This document shows positions 53,292 to 61,012 of a stretch of 64,000 nucleotides of DNA, in pieces. The stretch's first letter is position 1. Each line of letters starts with the position of its first letter. The notes under the pieces were generated by a model that had not been told where the DNA came from, did no database searches, and saw nothing but the letters and a program-made list of their open reading frames with translations. The position numbers and the translations under genes were made by a program. Location of the stretch: positions 1,426,001 through 1,490,000 of the forward strand of contig OZ244910.1 of assembly GCA_965221735.1 (NCBI GenBank). The letters run 5' to 3'. This DNA comes from UBA2991 sp965221735 (GTDB taxonomy: Bacteria > Chloroflexota > Dehalococcoidia > Tepidiformales > Tepidiformaceae).

Positions 53292-53311
53292 ACCCGGCAG
53301 GCGCGCCGGGT
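53292..53311 (+). other. hairpin between rpmI and rplT
   Basis: ACCCGGC-aggcgc-GCCGGGT followed by TT, a 7-bp stem in the gap between rpmI and rplT. It could be a weak terminator/attenuator or part of an L20 control element. Ribosome binding site GAAGGAG follows. Confidence 0.5.
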
Positions 53312-53331
53312 TTCACGAAGGAGCCCATCCA

Positions 53332-53691
53332 ATGAGTCGAGTGAAGCGCGGCGTCACCTCGCACCGCCGCCACAAGAAGATCCTGGGACTGGCAAAGGGC
53401 CACCACGGCCAGCGCCACCGCGTCTTCCGCCGCGCCAACGAGAGCGTCATGCACGCTCTCCGCTACAGCTACGAGGACCGTCGCGCCCGCAAGGGCGACT
53501 TCCGCCGCCTCTGGATCATCCGCATCAATGCCGCCGCCCGTCGCGAGGGACTCAGCTACTCGCGCTTCATGAACGGCCTCAAGAGGGCCGGCATCGATCT
53601 CGACCGCAAGATGCTCGCGCATCTCGCCGTCACGCGGCCCGATGCGTTCGCCAGGGTTGCCGAGCGCGCGAAGGAAGCCATCGCCGCCTGA
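53332..53691 (+). CDS. rplT: ribosomal protein L20
   Basis: 119 residues. MSRVKRGVTSHRRHKKILGL at the N-terminus, GHHGQRHRVFRRANESVMHA near 23 and RRLWIIRINAAARREGLSYS near 62 identify L20, an early assembly protein of the 50S subunit that also represses its own operon in several bacteria. ATG 53332 follows GAAGGAG. Last gene of the infC operon; convergent with yggT. Confidence 0.97.
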   Translation: MSRVKRGVTSHRRHKKILGLAKGHHGQRHRVFRRANESVMHALRYSYEDRRARKGDFRRLWIIRINAAARREGLSYSRFMNGLKRAGIDLDRKMLAHLAVTRPDAFARVAERAKEAIAA

Positions 53692-53700
53692 ACGCGGGTC

Positions 53701-53964
53701 CTAGCCGATTTCCGAGAGCCTGATCACCATCTGCTGCAACACGATGAGCAGCAGGATCGCCGCGAGCGGGCTCAGGTCCAGCATCCCCGTGCTCGGCAGC
53801 ACCCGCCTGATCGGGTCGATGATTGGCTCCGTGATGCGGAACAGCACCTGGTAGATGGTGCTCCCCTGGTCGATCGGCAGAAAGCTGATGAGCGCGCGCG
53901 CCACGATCGACCACGTCAGGATCGTGATGAACGTCATCGTGAACTGCGTGACGTAGGGATGCAC
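53701..53964 (-). CDS. YggT-family membrane protein
   Basis: 87 residues with two membrane segments, TFITILTWSIVARALISFL near residue 10 and LSPLAAILLLIVLQQMVI near 62, joined by a loop with RITEPIIDPIRRVLPSTGMLDLSP, the YggT signature. The family acts in the membrane in septum or osmotic functions that are poorly known. GTG 53964 is chosen because it matches the family length; the frame is open to 54033 but only through a TTG. A TATCCT box lies 20 bases upstream. Confidence 0.85.
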   Translation of the reverse strand: MHPYVTQFTMTFITILTWSIVARALISFLPIDQGSTIYQVLFRITEPIIDPIRRVLPSTGMLDLSPLAAILLLIVLQQMVIRLSEIG

Positions 53965-53984
53965 GGGGAGGAGCCTCGCCTTCA

Positions 53985-53990
53985 AGGATA
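53985..53990 (-). promoter_or_regulatory. yggT -10 box
   Basis: TATCCT on the minus strand, about 20 bases before GTG 53964. Confidence 0.4.
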
Positions 53991-54026
53991 CCGCAGCCCT
54001 GCGCCATCCTCGCGTAAAGCCCGGCG

Positions 54027-55148
54027 ATGCCAAATACTCAATCGATGGAAGACCTCCCCGAGCTCCGCACCGACCGCCTGCTCCTCCGCCCCTTCCGCTC
54101 CGGCGACGTCGACGATGTGTTCGCCTACGCCCAGAACCCGGAGTGGAACCGCTATCTCGGCCTGCCCGAGCCCTATACGCGACGCATGGCCGAGGAGTTC
54201 GTCGCCAGGGCCATCCTCGCCGACCCCGGGACGAACCCCATCTGGGCCATCGTCCACGAGGGGCGCGTCTCAGGCGGCATCGACTTCCGGGTTCGCCGCC
54301 CCGGCCTCGCCGAGATGGGGTACAGCATCGCGCAGCCCCTCTGGGGCCGGGGCCTGATGACCGAGGCGGCGCGAGCCGTCATCGAGCACGCCTTCGAGTC
54401 CTGCGGCATCGTGCGCATCCAGGCGTACGCCTCCTCGCGGAACAAGGGCTCGTGGCGCGTCATGGAGAAGGTGGGGATGAAGCGGGAGGGCCTGCTGCAC
54501 AGCAACGGAGCCATCCGCGGGGTGTCCATCGACGACGTGCTCTACGCCATCGTGCGCGGCGATTGGCCGTCCTCCCAACCCCCGCCGGAGCAGGAAGCAC
54601 CCGCCACGGGCCCACCCGAGCTTCGCACCGACCGCCTCCTCCTCCGCCCCTACCGCATGGCCGACGTCGATGACGTGTTCGCCAACGCCTCGGACCCGGA
54701 GTGGGGCCGCTACATCCAGGTTCCGGCTCCCTACACCCCACGCGATGCGGAGGAGTTCGTGGCCCGTGTCGTCATGACCGATCCGAAGGACAATCTGCGC
54801 TGGGCGCTTGTTCACGAGGGGTGCGTCGCGGGGAACGTCGACCTCACCCCCGGGCCGGTGGGCGTAGCCGAGCTTGGCTTCGCCCTCGCTCGTCCGCTTT
54901 GGGGCCAGGGCCTGACGACCGAGGCCGCGAGGGCGGTCCTCGCCTACGGCTTCGAGTCGCTGGGCCTCGTCCGCATCTTTGCCTTTGCGGTCCAGGCCAA
55001 CGCGGCCTCCCTGCGCGTCATGGAGAAGCTGGGCATGAAGCGCGAGGGCGTTCTGCGCCGCCACCGCCTGATTCGCGGCGAATACGTGGACGACGTGTTC
55101 AACGCCATCCTCCGCGAGGAGTGGTCGCCGCCGGAGACCGGCGAGTGA
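54027..55148 (+). CDS. tandem GNAT (RimJ/RimL-like) acetyltransferase 1
   Basis: 373 residues with two full GNAT domains. Domain 1: LRTDRLLLRPFRSGDVDDVF near residue 12, MGYSIAQPLWGRGLMTEAAR near 95, WRVMEKVGMKREG near 147. Domain 2: LRTDRLLLRPYRMADVDDVF near 197, LGFALARPLWGQGLTTEAAR near 281, LRVMEKLGMKREG near 332. Each has the acetyl-CoA loop (R/Q)GxGxxxxA in the form RPLWGQGL. Substrate is unknown; RimJ/RimL relatives acetylate N-termini or small amines. Followed 7 bases later by a second gene of the same make-up. Confidence 0.88.
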   Translation: MPNTQSMEDLPELRTDRLLLRPFRSGDVDDVFAYAQNPEWNRYLGLPEPYTRRMAEEFVARAILADPGTNPIWAIVHEGRVSGGIDFRVRRPGLAEMGYSIAQPLWGRGLMTEAARAVIEHAFESCGIVRIQAYASSRNKGSWRVMEKVGMKREGLLHSNGAIRGVSIDDVLYAIVRGDWPSSQPPPEQEAPATGPPELRTDRLLLRPYRMADVDDVFANASDPEWGRYIQVPAPYTPRDAEEFVARVVMTDPKDNLRWALVHEGCVAGNVDLTPGPVGVAELGFALARPLWGQGLTTEAARAVLAYGFESLGLVRIFAFAVQANAASLRVMEKLGMKREGVLRRHRLIRGEYVDDVFNAILREEWSPPETGE

Positions 55149-55155
55149 TGCAGTC

Positions 55156-56247
55156 GTGACCGAACGCCCACCCGAGATCCGCACCGAGCGCCTCCTCTTG
55201 CGCCCCTTCCGCGCGGACGATGTCGACGGCGTGTTTTCGTTCTCCTCCGACCCCCAGTGGGGACGCTACCTTGAGGTTCCCATGCCCTATTCCAGCCGCG
55301 ACGCGGAAGAGTTTGTGGCTGGTGCAGTCCTATTCGATGCGGGGGCGAAACTGAGGTGGGCGATTGTCCACGAGGGTCACGTCTCGGGGTTCGTGAACCT
55401 GGCCTTGGTGGCCGGCGCGGCCGAAGTCGGCTACGGGATCGCCCGGCCTCTCTGGGGGCAGGGTCTGGTGACCGAGGCTGTCACTGCCATCCTGCGGTAT
55501 GGGTTCGGCTCGCTGGGCCTGGCCCGTATCTACGCCTACGCAGTCGTCGAGAACGAGGCCTCGTGGCGAGTCATGGAGAAGCTCGGGATGCAGCGAGAGG
55601 GTTTCCTCCGCCGCCACCGCATGATCCGGGGAGAGCAGGTCGACGACGTCCTCTACTCGATAGTCCGGGACCACTGGTCACTGCCAGACGAACAGTCCTG
55701 CGAAACGCCCGCCGAAGGCCCGCCCGAGCTCCGCACGGACCGCCTCCTCCTCCGCCCCTACCGCATGGCCGATGTCGACGCCGTCTTGGAATACGGGAAG
55801 GACCCCGAGTGGGGCCGTTATCTCGACGTCCCCCAGCCCTACACCCGTGACAGCGCGCAGGCGGACGTTGCCCGGGCGGTCCTCGCCGATCCGGAGACCG
55901 CCCCGATCTGGGCCATCGTCCACGACGGACATGTATCCGGTGGCATCAGCCTGACCGTGTACGGCCCCGGCTCCGCCGAGATGGGCTACAGCCTCACTCG
56001 GCCGCTCTGGGGACAGGGCCTGATGGCGGAGGCCGCGACTGCGGTGCTGGCTCACGGCTTCGAGAAGCTTGACCTGGCTCGCATCCAGGCTTCGACCGAC
56101 ATCCGCAACGAAGCCTCGTGGCGAGTCATGGAGAAGGTCGGCATGCAGCGCACCGGAGTGGCTCGAAGCAACCGCCTTCACCGCGACACTCGCGTCGACG
56201 ACGTGCTCTACGCCATCCTCCGCGAGGAGTGGCGTTCACCTGCGTAG
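55156..56247 (+). CDS. tandem GNAT (RimJ/RimL-like) acetyltransferase 2
   Basis: 363 residues with two GNAT domains. Domain 1: IRTERLLLRPFRADDVDGVF near residue 6, VGYGIARPLWGQGLVTEAVT near 91, WRVMEKLGMQREG near 141. Domain 2: LRTDRLLLRPYRMADVDAVL near 194, MGYSLTRPLWGQGLMAEAAT near 277, WRVMEKVGMQRTG near 328. Its second domain opens with the same PELRTDRLLLRPYRMADVD as the second domain of the preceding gene, and the DNA there is also nearly identical, pointing to gene duplication. Start GTG 55156. Confidence 0.88.
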   Translation: MTERPPEIRTERLLLRPFRADDVDGVFSFSSDPQWGRYLEVPMPYSSRDAEEFVAGAVLFDAGAKLRWAIVHEGHVSGFVNLALVAGAAEVGYGIARPLWGQGLVTEAVTAILRYGFGSLGLARIYAYAVVENEASWRVMEKLGMQREGFLRRHRMIRGEQVDDVLYSIVRDHWSLPDEQSCETPAEGPPELRTDRLLLRPYRMADVDAVLEYGKDPEWGRYLDVPQPYTRDSAQADVARAVLADPETAPIWAIVHDGHVSGGISLTVYGPGSAEMGYSLTRPLWGQGLMAEAATAVLAHGFEKLDLARIQASTDIRNEASWRVMEKVGMQRTGVARSNRLHRDTRVDDVLYAILREEWRSPA

Positions 56248-56291
56248 CTCCAGCGACCGCCGCTGCCCCTGTTCTCTACGTGTCTCGTCCC

Positions 56292-56312
56292 GCCGGCTCG
56301 AACGCTGCCGGC
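56292..56312. terminator. weak hairpin between the GNAT gene and nrtR
   Basis: GCCGGC-9-base loop-GCCGGC between two convergent stops. The stem is short and there is no T-run on either strand, so termination is doubtful. Confidence 0.35.
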
Positions 56313-56313
56313 T

Positions 56314-56919
56314 TCAAACAAATTCGTAGAGGCGGGCCGGGCGGTGGGCGCCTTCCTTGCGGGTCTCGCTGGTCGCGCGGACGATGCCCAGCCCGACCAT
56401 GCGCCGGCGGAAGTTCCGCTTGTCGACCGGCTCCTCCAGGATCGCCTCGTAGACGCCCTGCAACTCCCGCAGCGTGAAGCGGCGGGGCAGGAAGCTGTAG
56501 GCCACGTTCGTGTAGGCGAGCTTGTTCCGCAGCCGCTCGCGCGCGTACTCGAGGATGCCCTCGTTCCCGAACGCAAGTCCGTCGAGGTCGCGAAGGGCGT
56601 GCCAGGCCGGACGCCACTCCAGCTCGCGACGCAGCCGCGCCTGCGCCGCCGGCAGCAGCGCAAAGTAGGCCACCACGATGCCCGCGTCGCCTTCGCGAGT
56701 CGCGTCGAAGCTGTAGAGCTGCTCCAGGAACACGTCCGTGAGGCCGGTCTCGTCCTGCAGCTTCCGACTCGCCGCGCCGTCGAGCGTTTCGTTCGCCTGG
56801 AGCAGGCCGCCGGGCAGCGCCCACTCCCCCTGGCAGGGCTCCGCCGCGCGCTCGATCAGGAGCACGGAGAGCCGTCCCTCCAGCACGGTGAAGATGACCA
56901 CGACCACCGCGGGCGCCAT
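56314..56919 (-). CDS. nrtR: NrtR-family Nudix-related transcriptional regulator of NAD metabolism
   Basis: 201 residues. The N-terminal Nudix-like domain (residues 5-130) has ALPGGLLQANETLDGAASRK near 35 and LQDETGL near 54; the classical REXXEE is degenerate (SRKLQDET), as in regulators that bind ADP-ribose without cleaving it. The C-terminal winged-helix region FTLRELQGVYEAILEEPVDK followed by RNFRRRMVGLGIV near 145-190 is the NrtR hallmark. NrtR represses NAD genes, and a 31-bp palindrome at nadB in this window is a plausible target. ATG 56919 is 6 bases after TACACT. Confidence 0.85.
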   Translation of the reverse strand: MAPAVVVVIFTVLEGRLSVLLIERAAEPCQGEWALPGGLLQANETLDGAASRKLQDETGLTDVFLEQLYSFDATREGDAGIVVAYFALLPAAQARLRRELEWRPAWHALRDLDGLAFGNEGILEYARERLRNKLAYTNVAYSFLPRRFTLRELQGVYEAILEEPVDKRNFRRRMVGLGIVRATSETRKEGAHRPARLYEFV

Positions 56920-56925
56920 ACCGCA

Positions 56926-56931
56926 AGTGTA
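56926..56931 (-). promoter_or_regulatory. nrtR -10 box
   Basis: TACACT, 6 bases before ATG 56919 on the minus strand; leaderless mRNA predicted. Confidence 0.55.
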
Positions 56932-56995
56932 GGACGTGGCCGCCAGTGGTGGCGTTCACGATTCGCCCGGGATGTGGCGCAAGCAATCCCGTGCC

Positions 56996-57001
56996 TACAA
57001 T
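56996..57001 (+). promoter_or_regulatory. -10 box of tRNA-Ser
   Basis: TACAAT ends 6 bases before the first base of the mature tRNA, so transcription would begin at or next to the mature 5' end. Confidence 0.6.
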
Positions 57002-57007
57002 GCCTGC

Positions 57008-57099
57008 GGAGGGGTCGCATAGAGGCCTAGTGCGGGCGCCTGCTAAGCGCTTATCGGCGGAAACGTCGATCGAGGGTTCGAATCCCTCCCCCTCCGCCA
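57008..57099 (+). tRNA. tRNA-Ser(GCU)
   Basis: Acceptor GGAGGGG pairs with CCCCTCC; anticodon stem GGCGC/GCGCT encloses CTGCTAA, anticodon GCU (reads AGC/AGU). A long variable arm (ATCGGCG-GAAA-CGTCGAT) and T arm GAGGG-TTCGAAT-CCCTC complete a class II tRNA; CCA is encoded. miaB starts 19 bases downstream. Confidence 0.94.
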
Positions 57100-57118
57100 C
57101 TGGAACTGGAAGCGACAC

Positions 57119-58417
57119 ATGACCGAGCGCTACTTCCTCTGGACCGTCGGCTGCCAGATGAACGTGGCGGACAGCGAGAAGCTGGCCGCCGGCTTTACGC
57201 GCCTGGGGATGGAGCCCGTTCCCGAGGCCAACAGCGCCGACATCGTCGTCATCAACACCTGCAGCGTGCGTCAGCATGCCGAGGACCGCGCCTACTCCCA
57301 GCTCGGGCGCGTCCGCCTGATCAAGGAGGAGCGCCCCGACCTCAAGATCGCCGTCATGGGCTGCATGGTCGGCCGGCGCACCGGCGACCTCGAGAAGCGC
57401 TTCCCCTTCGTCGATGTGTTCGCCCGGCCGCAGCAGTTCGAACCGATCATGGAGCTGGTCGAAGGCCCCTCCGAGGATCTCGGCGGCGAGTTCTGGCCTT
57501 CCACCTTCGCCGTCCCCGACGGCCCCACAGCCTATGTGCCCGTCGTTCACGGCTGCGACAAGTTCTGCACCTACTGCATCGTCCCCCTCCGTCGCGGCCG
57601 CGAGCGCAGCCGCCCCATCGACGAAATCGTGCGCGAGGTTGCCTACCTCGCCGCCAACGACGTCCGCGAGGTGACCCTGCTCGGCCAGACGGTCGAGGCC
57701 TACGGCCACGACCTCGACGACACCCCCGACCTGGGCGACCTGATGCGCGAGCTATCCGCCATCGAGCGGCTCGCCCGCATCCGCTTCCTCACGTCCTACC
57801 CGAAGGACATGACCCACCGCATCCTCGAAGCCGTCGCCGAGCTCCCGAAGGTCATGGAGTGCTTCTCGCTGCCCGTTCAGTCCGGCAGCGACGCCGTCCT
57901 CGACTCGATGCGCCGCGGCTACACGAAGGCCGAGTACCTGGAGAAGGTCGCGGAGGTGCGCGCCCTCATGCCCGACGCCGGAATCACCACCGACGTCATC
58001 GTCGGCTACCCCGGCGAGACGGAGGCCGACTTCGAGGAGACGCTCGCGCTGGTCGAGGATTTGCGCTTCGATAAGGTTCACACTGCCGCCTACTCCCCCC
58101 GTCCCGGCACCCTCGCCTACCGCACCATGCCCGACGACGTCTCGGACGGCGTGAAGTCCGCGCGCCTTCAGCGCCTGAACGCCGTCGAGGAGCGCATCTC
58201 CCGGGAGATCAACGCGACCCTCCTCGGCACGACCCAGGCCATCCTCGTGGAGGGGATCAGCAAGAAGGGCCAGCACTACGGGCGAACCCGCACCGGAAAG
58301 CTCGTCCACCTCGACCCCCCCGCCCGCCCCGGCGCCCTCGTCGATGTCCACATCGACCACGCCGGCCCCTTCGCCCTCCGCGGCTCCGCCGTCGACGCCC
58401 TGGCGGTGGTGAGCTAG
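57119..58417 (+). CDS. miaB: tRNA (N6-isopentenyl adenosine(37)-C2)-methylthiotransferase
   Basis: 432 residues, radical SAM enzyme that adds a methylthio group to i6A37 of tRNAs. N-terminal Cys motifs TVGCQMNVADSEKL near residue 9, NTCSVRQHAEDRAYSQLG near 46 and MGCMVGRR near 80 hold one 4Fe-4S cluster; GCDKFCTYCIVPLRRGRERS near 143 is the radical SAM CxxxCxxC; a TRAM domain follows at 370-432. ATG 57119 comes 19 bases after tRNA-Ser, on the same strand, and no other promoter is seen, so they may share a transcript. MtaB-type motifs are absent. Confidence 0.94.
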   Translation: MTERYFLWTVGCQMNVADSEKLAAGFTRLGMEPVPEANSADIVVINTCSVRQHAEDRAYSQLGRVRLIKEERPDLKIAVMGCMVGRRTGDLEKRFPFVDVFARPQQFEPIMELVEGPSEDLGGEFWPSTFAVPDGPTAYVPVVHGCDKFCTYCIVPLRRGRERSRPIDEIVREVAYLAANDVREVTLLGQTVEAYGHDLDDTPDLGDLMRELSAIERLARIRFLTSYPKDMTHRILEAVAELPKVMECFSLPVQSGSDAVLDSMRRGYTKAEYLEKVAEVRALMPDAGITTDVIVGYPGETEADFEETLALVEDLRFDKVHTAAYSPRPGTLAYRTMPDDVSDGVKSARLQRLNAVEERISREINATLLGTTQAILVEGISKKGQHYGRTRTGKLVHLDPPARPGALVDVHIDHAGPFALRGSAVDALAVVS

Positions 58418-58812
58418 CTCAGCCGTTCGATTCCGGGGAAGGTGTCGAGGGCCTGGTCAAAGCTGAGAATGCGGGTTACGCCCGCTCGCTTCATGACTGC
58501 AAGGTGGACGGCGTCGCGTGCGGACAGGCCTGGCGTGGAACCAAGGATGGTTCTCGCCTCCAGAACGTCGTTCCGCTCGAATCGCAGGATGGAGGAGACC
58601 AGGTCATCGAGCGCGTCGAACGCGGCCTCGACAACATCCAGGCGCCGTGTTGCGTGATACCGATGGAGTATCTCCTGGTAGACCTCCACGTCGGTAACGA
58701 ACTGCTCGCCGGCCATCGTCAGGGTCGGGAGAAGCTCCAGCACGGTAGCCTTGTTCGGATGGTCGCCACCCACCAGGTACATGGGGATGTTGGCGTCGAC
58801 GAAGATCACCAC
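58414..58812 (-). CDS. vapC: PIN-domain ribonuclease toxin (VapC type), second locus
   Basis: 132 residues. VIFVDANIPMYLVGGDHPNK at the N-terminus, FVTDVEVYQEILHRYHA near 38, LSARDAVHLAVMKRAG near 98 and ILSFDQALDTFPG near 115 carry the PIN acidic residues. It resembles the PIN protein at 49.6 kb (DANxPxY, GxDHPxKA, TDVEVxQE, then a final D near FDxxxDxxPGI). Start GTG 58812 or 58809; the latter overlaps the TGA of the upstream gene (GTGA). Convergent with miaB. Confidence 0.82.
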   Translation of the reverse strand: MVIFVDANIPMYLVGGDHPNKATVLELLPTLTMAGEQFVTDVEVYQEILHRYHATRRLDVVEAAFDALDDLVSSILRFERNDVLEARTILGSTPGLSARDAVHLAVMKRAGVTRILSFDQALDTFPGIERLS

Positions 58813-59105
58813 CTCACCCAGCGGCCAGCTTCGGTCTCCCTCAGCATGTCTTCGATATCCGCAGTTGGGAACGAGTGCCGGGAAGCCTTGACCAGCCCAC
58901 GGAGCTTCCGCTCGACCTCTTCGTCCCCTGTTACTCGAGGGTCACGCGCTTCGAGGGCGTCTATGAGTGTCTTGCGGATCCAGACCACTACTCCGAGATC
59001 CTCCGCCGCGGCCGACGCCGCAATCCCTGCGTGGTCGCCTGCCAGGAGGATCTCCAGCGCATCGGGAGCAGATCCCGCCTGCCTAGCGACTTCTGTCGAT
59101 GCCAT
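58806..59105 (-). CDS. putative antitoxin partner of the second PIN toxin
   Basis: 99 residues. I do not recognise the fold: ASTEVARQAGSAPDALEILL, AASAAAEDLGVVVWIRKTLID (near 28) and the C-terminal helix FPTADIEDMLRETEAGRW (near 78). It overlaps the toxin by GTGA and lies directly upstream, the usual antitoxin place, but it shows no ribbon-helix-helix pattern like the antitoxin at 49.4 kb. ATG 59105 is 6 bases after TACAAT, a leaderless start. Role as antitoxin is inferred from position only. Confidence 0.6.
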   Translation of the reverse strand: MASTEVARQAGSAPDALEILLAGDHAGIAASAAAEDLGVVVWIRKTLIDALEARDPRVTGDEEVERKLRGLVKASRHSFPTADIEDMLRETEAGRWVRW

Positions 59106-59259
59106 GCCTCGATTGTATGCTACAAGAGCAAGAGGGCGCACGCCCCGCACGCTCGCGCAGCTGCTGGAAGTAGTCCGCATCGGCGGTGACTGCCGGTGGT
59201 GATGCCGCACCTTCGAGCAACAGGTCGCGCAGGCGCTGGCGGTCCTGGTCCTTGCTCAT
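59083..59259 (-). CDS. small protein, antitoxin-like fragment
   Basis: 58 residues, ATG 59259 with a strong GGAGGAG ribosome binding site five bases upstream, 8 bases after the P450 stop. SKDQDRQRLRDLLLEGAASP and ADADYFQQLRERAG resemble the C-terminal helices of ParD/VapB-like antitoxins without a DNA-binding part. The last 20 codons run through the promoter and start of the antitoxin gene at 59105, so the C-terminus is probably not constrained. Real translation is likely; function is uncertain. Confidence 0.45.
   Translation of the reverse strand: MSKDQDRQRLRDLLLEGAASPPAVTADADYFQQLRERAGRAPSCSCSIQSRHGIDRSR
59112..59117 (-). promoter_or_regulatory. -10 box of the second toxin locus
   Basis: TACAAT, 6 bases before ATG 59105 on the minus strand; it lies inside the 58-residue reading frame. 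Confidence 0.55.
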
Positions 59260-59267
59260 TACTCCTC

Positions 59268-60495
59268 CTACGCCTTCTCGAACTCCAGCCACAGCTCCCG
59301 GAACCCCCGAATCACGTGGTTCGGGCCGTGCCGGAAGTCGTTCTTGCCGGGGCTGTAGCGGATGTTGTCGAGGCGCGTCAGCAGCCGCTCGAAGGCGATG
59401 CGGCCCTCCATCCGCGCCAGCGGCGCCCCGATGCAGTAGTGCACCCCCGCCCCGAAGCCAAGGTGCCGCTTCGCCTCCTCGCGGTGGATGTCGAAGGCCT
59501 CCGGGTCGCCCCAGTGGTTCGGGTCGCGGTTGGCGGCTGCGTAGAAGATGGAGATACGCGCCCCCGCCGGTACCGCCACGCCCCCGATCTCCGTGTCGAC
59601 GATCGCGTGCCGCCCCAGCTGCTGCACCGGCGACTCGATCCGCAGCGCTTCCTCCACGAAGTTCGGGATGAGGGAGTGGTCGGCGCGTAGCTCCGCCAGC
59701 GTCTCGGGGTGCTCCAGCAGCAGCCACATGCCGCTGTCGACCATGTTCAGGGTCGTCTCCGTGCCGCCCATCAGCAGCGTCACGAGCATCCCCTGCAGCT
59801 CCTGCTCGTGGAGCGTGCGGCCGCCGAAGCCCTTCATGGGGCCCGTCACCAGGTCCGTGAGCATGTCGTCGCGGGGGTTCCGGCGGCGCTCCTCGGCCAG
59901 GTCCAGCAGGTAGCGGCGGAACTCGGCCCCGCTCGCCATCAGCTCCGCCAGCCGCTCGCGCTCGACAAGGCCGAAGCCCGCGCCCATCGCCTCGATGGTG
60001 TTCGTTCACCCAGCTCGTCACCTGCGGAATGTCCTCGTCGAGGATGCCCATCAGCTCGACGAACACGAGCACCGTCAGCGGCGTCGAGAACTGGCTCGCC
60101 AGCTCGACCTCCCCGTCGTCGATGAAGCGGTCGATGAGCCCGTCGATCACGCGGTACACGTTCGGCTCGAACGACTCGATGCCGCGCTTCGACAGCCACG
60201 GCCCGGCCAGCCGCCGGTAGTGCGTGTGCTCGGGCGGATCGCTGCCCGGCAGCGCCCCCGTCTCGCGCGCGAGCTGCGCCTGCTCCGCGGGGACGCTATG
60301 CGGATCCACCTGCGGCAGGTTCGAGAACAGGTCCGAACGTTTCAGGACGAACTGCACGTCCTCCCAACGCGTGACGATCCAGGCGTCCGCCGATTCGAGG
60401 TAGTACACCCCCTGCTCGCGCATCCGCTCGTACATGGGATACGGGCACTCAATCACCTCGGCGTTGTACGGGTTGAGCTCCGTCGGTGTGGTCAC
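59268..60495 (-). pseudogene. cytochrome P450, frameshifted near residue 166
   Basis: Two frames together make one P450 of about 408 residues. The first frame (GTG 60495, TPTELNPYNAEVIECPYPMY) runs to TSWVNE near 60000, where it breaks; the second continues TIEAMGAGFGLVERERLAEL and holds MGGTETTLNM (I helix), EEALRIESP (ExxR) and FGAGVHYCIGAPLARME (heme Cys) before the stop at 59268. The total length is 1 base over a multiple of three, so one inserted base explains it. All P450 motifs are otherwise intact, so a sequencing error is as likely as decay. The start overlaps the upstream VOC stop (GTGA). Confidence 0.85.
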
Positions 60496-60872
60496 GCGGG
60501 CGCCTCCGTCAGGGAGAGCGTATTGCCATCGGGATCCTTGAACCAGGCGATGCGCACCCCGGCGCCGGGGACCGTCCAGATGCCGCGTTCGTCCTGCTCC
60601 ATGCCGGGGTAACGCTCGAACACCACCCCTCGGTCCGTGAGCCCGTCGACGGTGTGCTCGATGTCCGGAACCCCCCAGCCGAGCGTGGCAAAGGGCGCCG
60701 GTGTGAACTCCTCGACCCGCGAGAGGCGCAGTGTCGTGCCGTTCGCATCGAACACCGCTGCGAAGGGGTCCTCCGAGAGCATCGTGAGGCCGAGCGTGTC
60801 CTGGTAGAAGGCGCGCGCTTCGTCGAAGTGCGTGGTCCCCACGAGCGCGGTCAGATCCGATGTTCCCAGCAT
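60492..60872 (-). CDS. VOC-family protein
   Basis: 126 residues, one vicinal oxygen chelate domain. LTALVGTTHFDEARAFYQDTLGL near residue 7, RLSRVEEFTPAP near 48 and RIAWFKDPDGNTLSLTEAP at the C-terminus (metal ligand Glu replaced by Thr-Glu nearby). Family members include glyoxalase-like and resistance proteins; activity is not determined. AAGGAG precedes ATG 60872. It overlaps the P450 start, so the two are a translationally coupled pair and may share a pathway. Confidence 0.87.
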   Translation of the reverse strand: MLGTSDLTALVGTTHFDEARAFYQDTLGLTMLSEDPFAAVFDANGTTLRLSRVEEFTPAPFATLGWGVPDIEHTVDGLTDRGVVFERYPGMEQDERGIWTVPGAGVRIAWFKDPDGNTLSLTEAPA

Positions 60873-61012
60873 GGTCGCTCCTTGCGGCGGCGTTGGTCGT
60901 GCGCGACTGCAACTCCGTCAGGTGATCCTACGCGCCAGAATTGCCCGCTATTGGGGCCGGCGGTAGGATGCCGGAGGCCCGTTTCAGTGGCCTGATACTT
61001 CCGAGGGTAACC

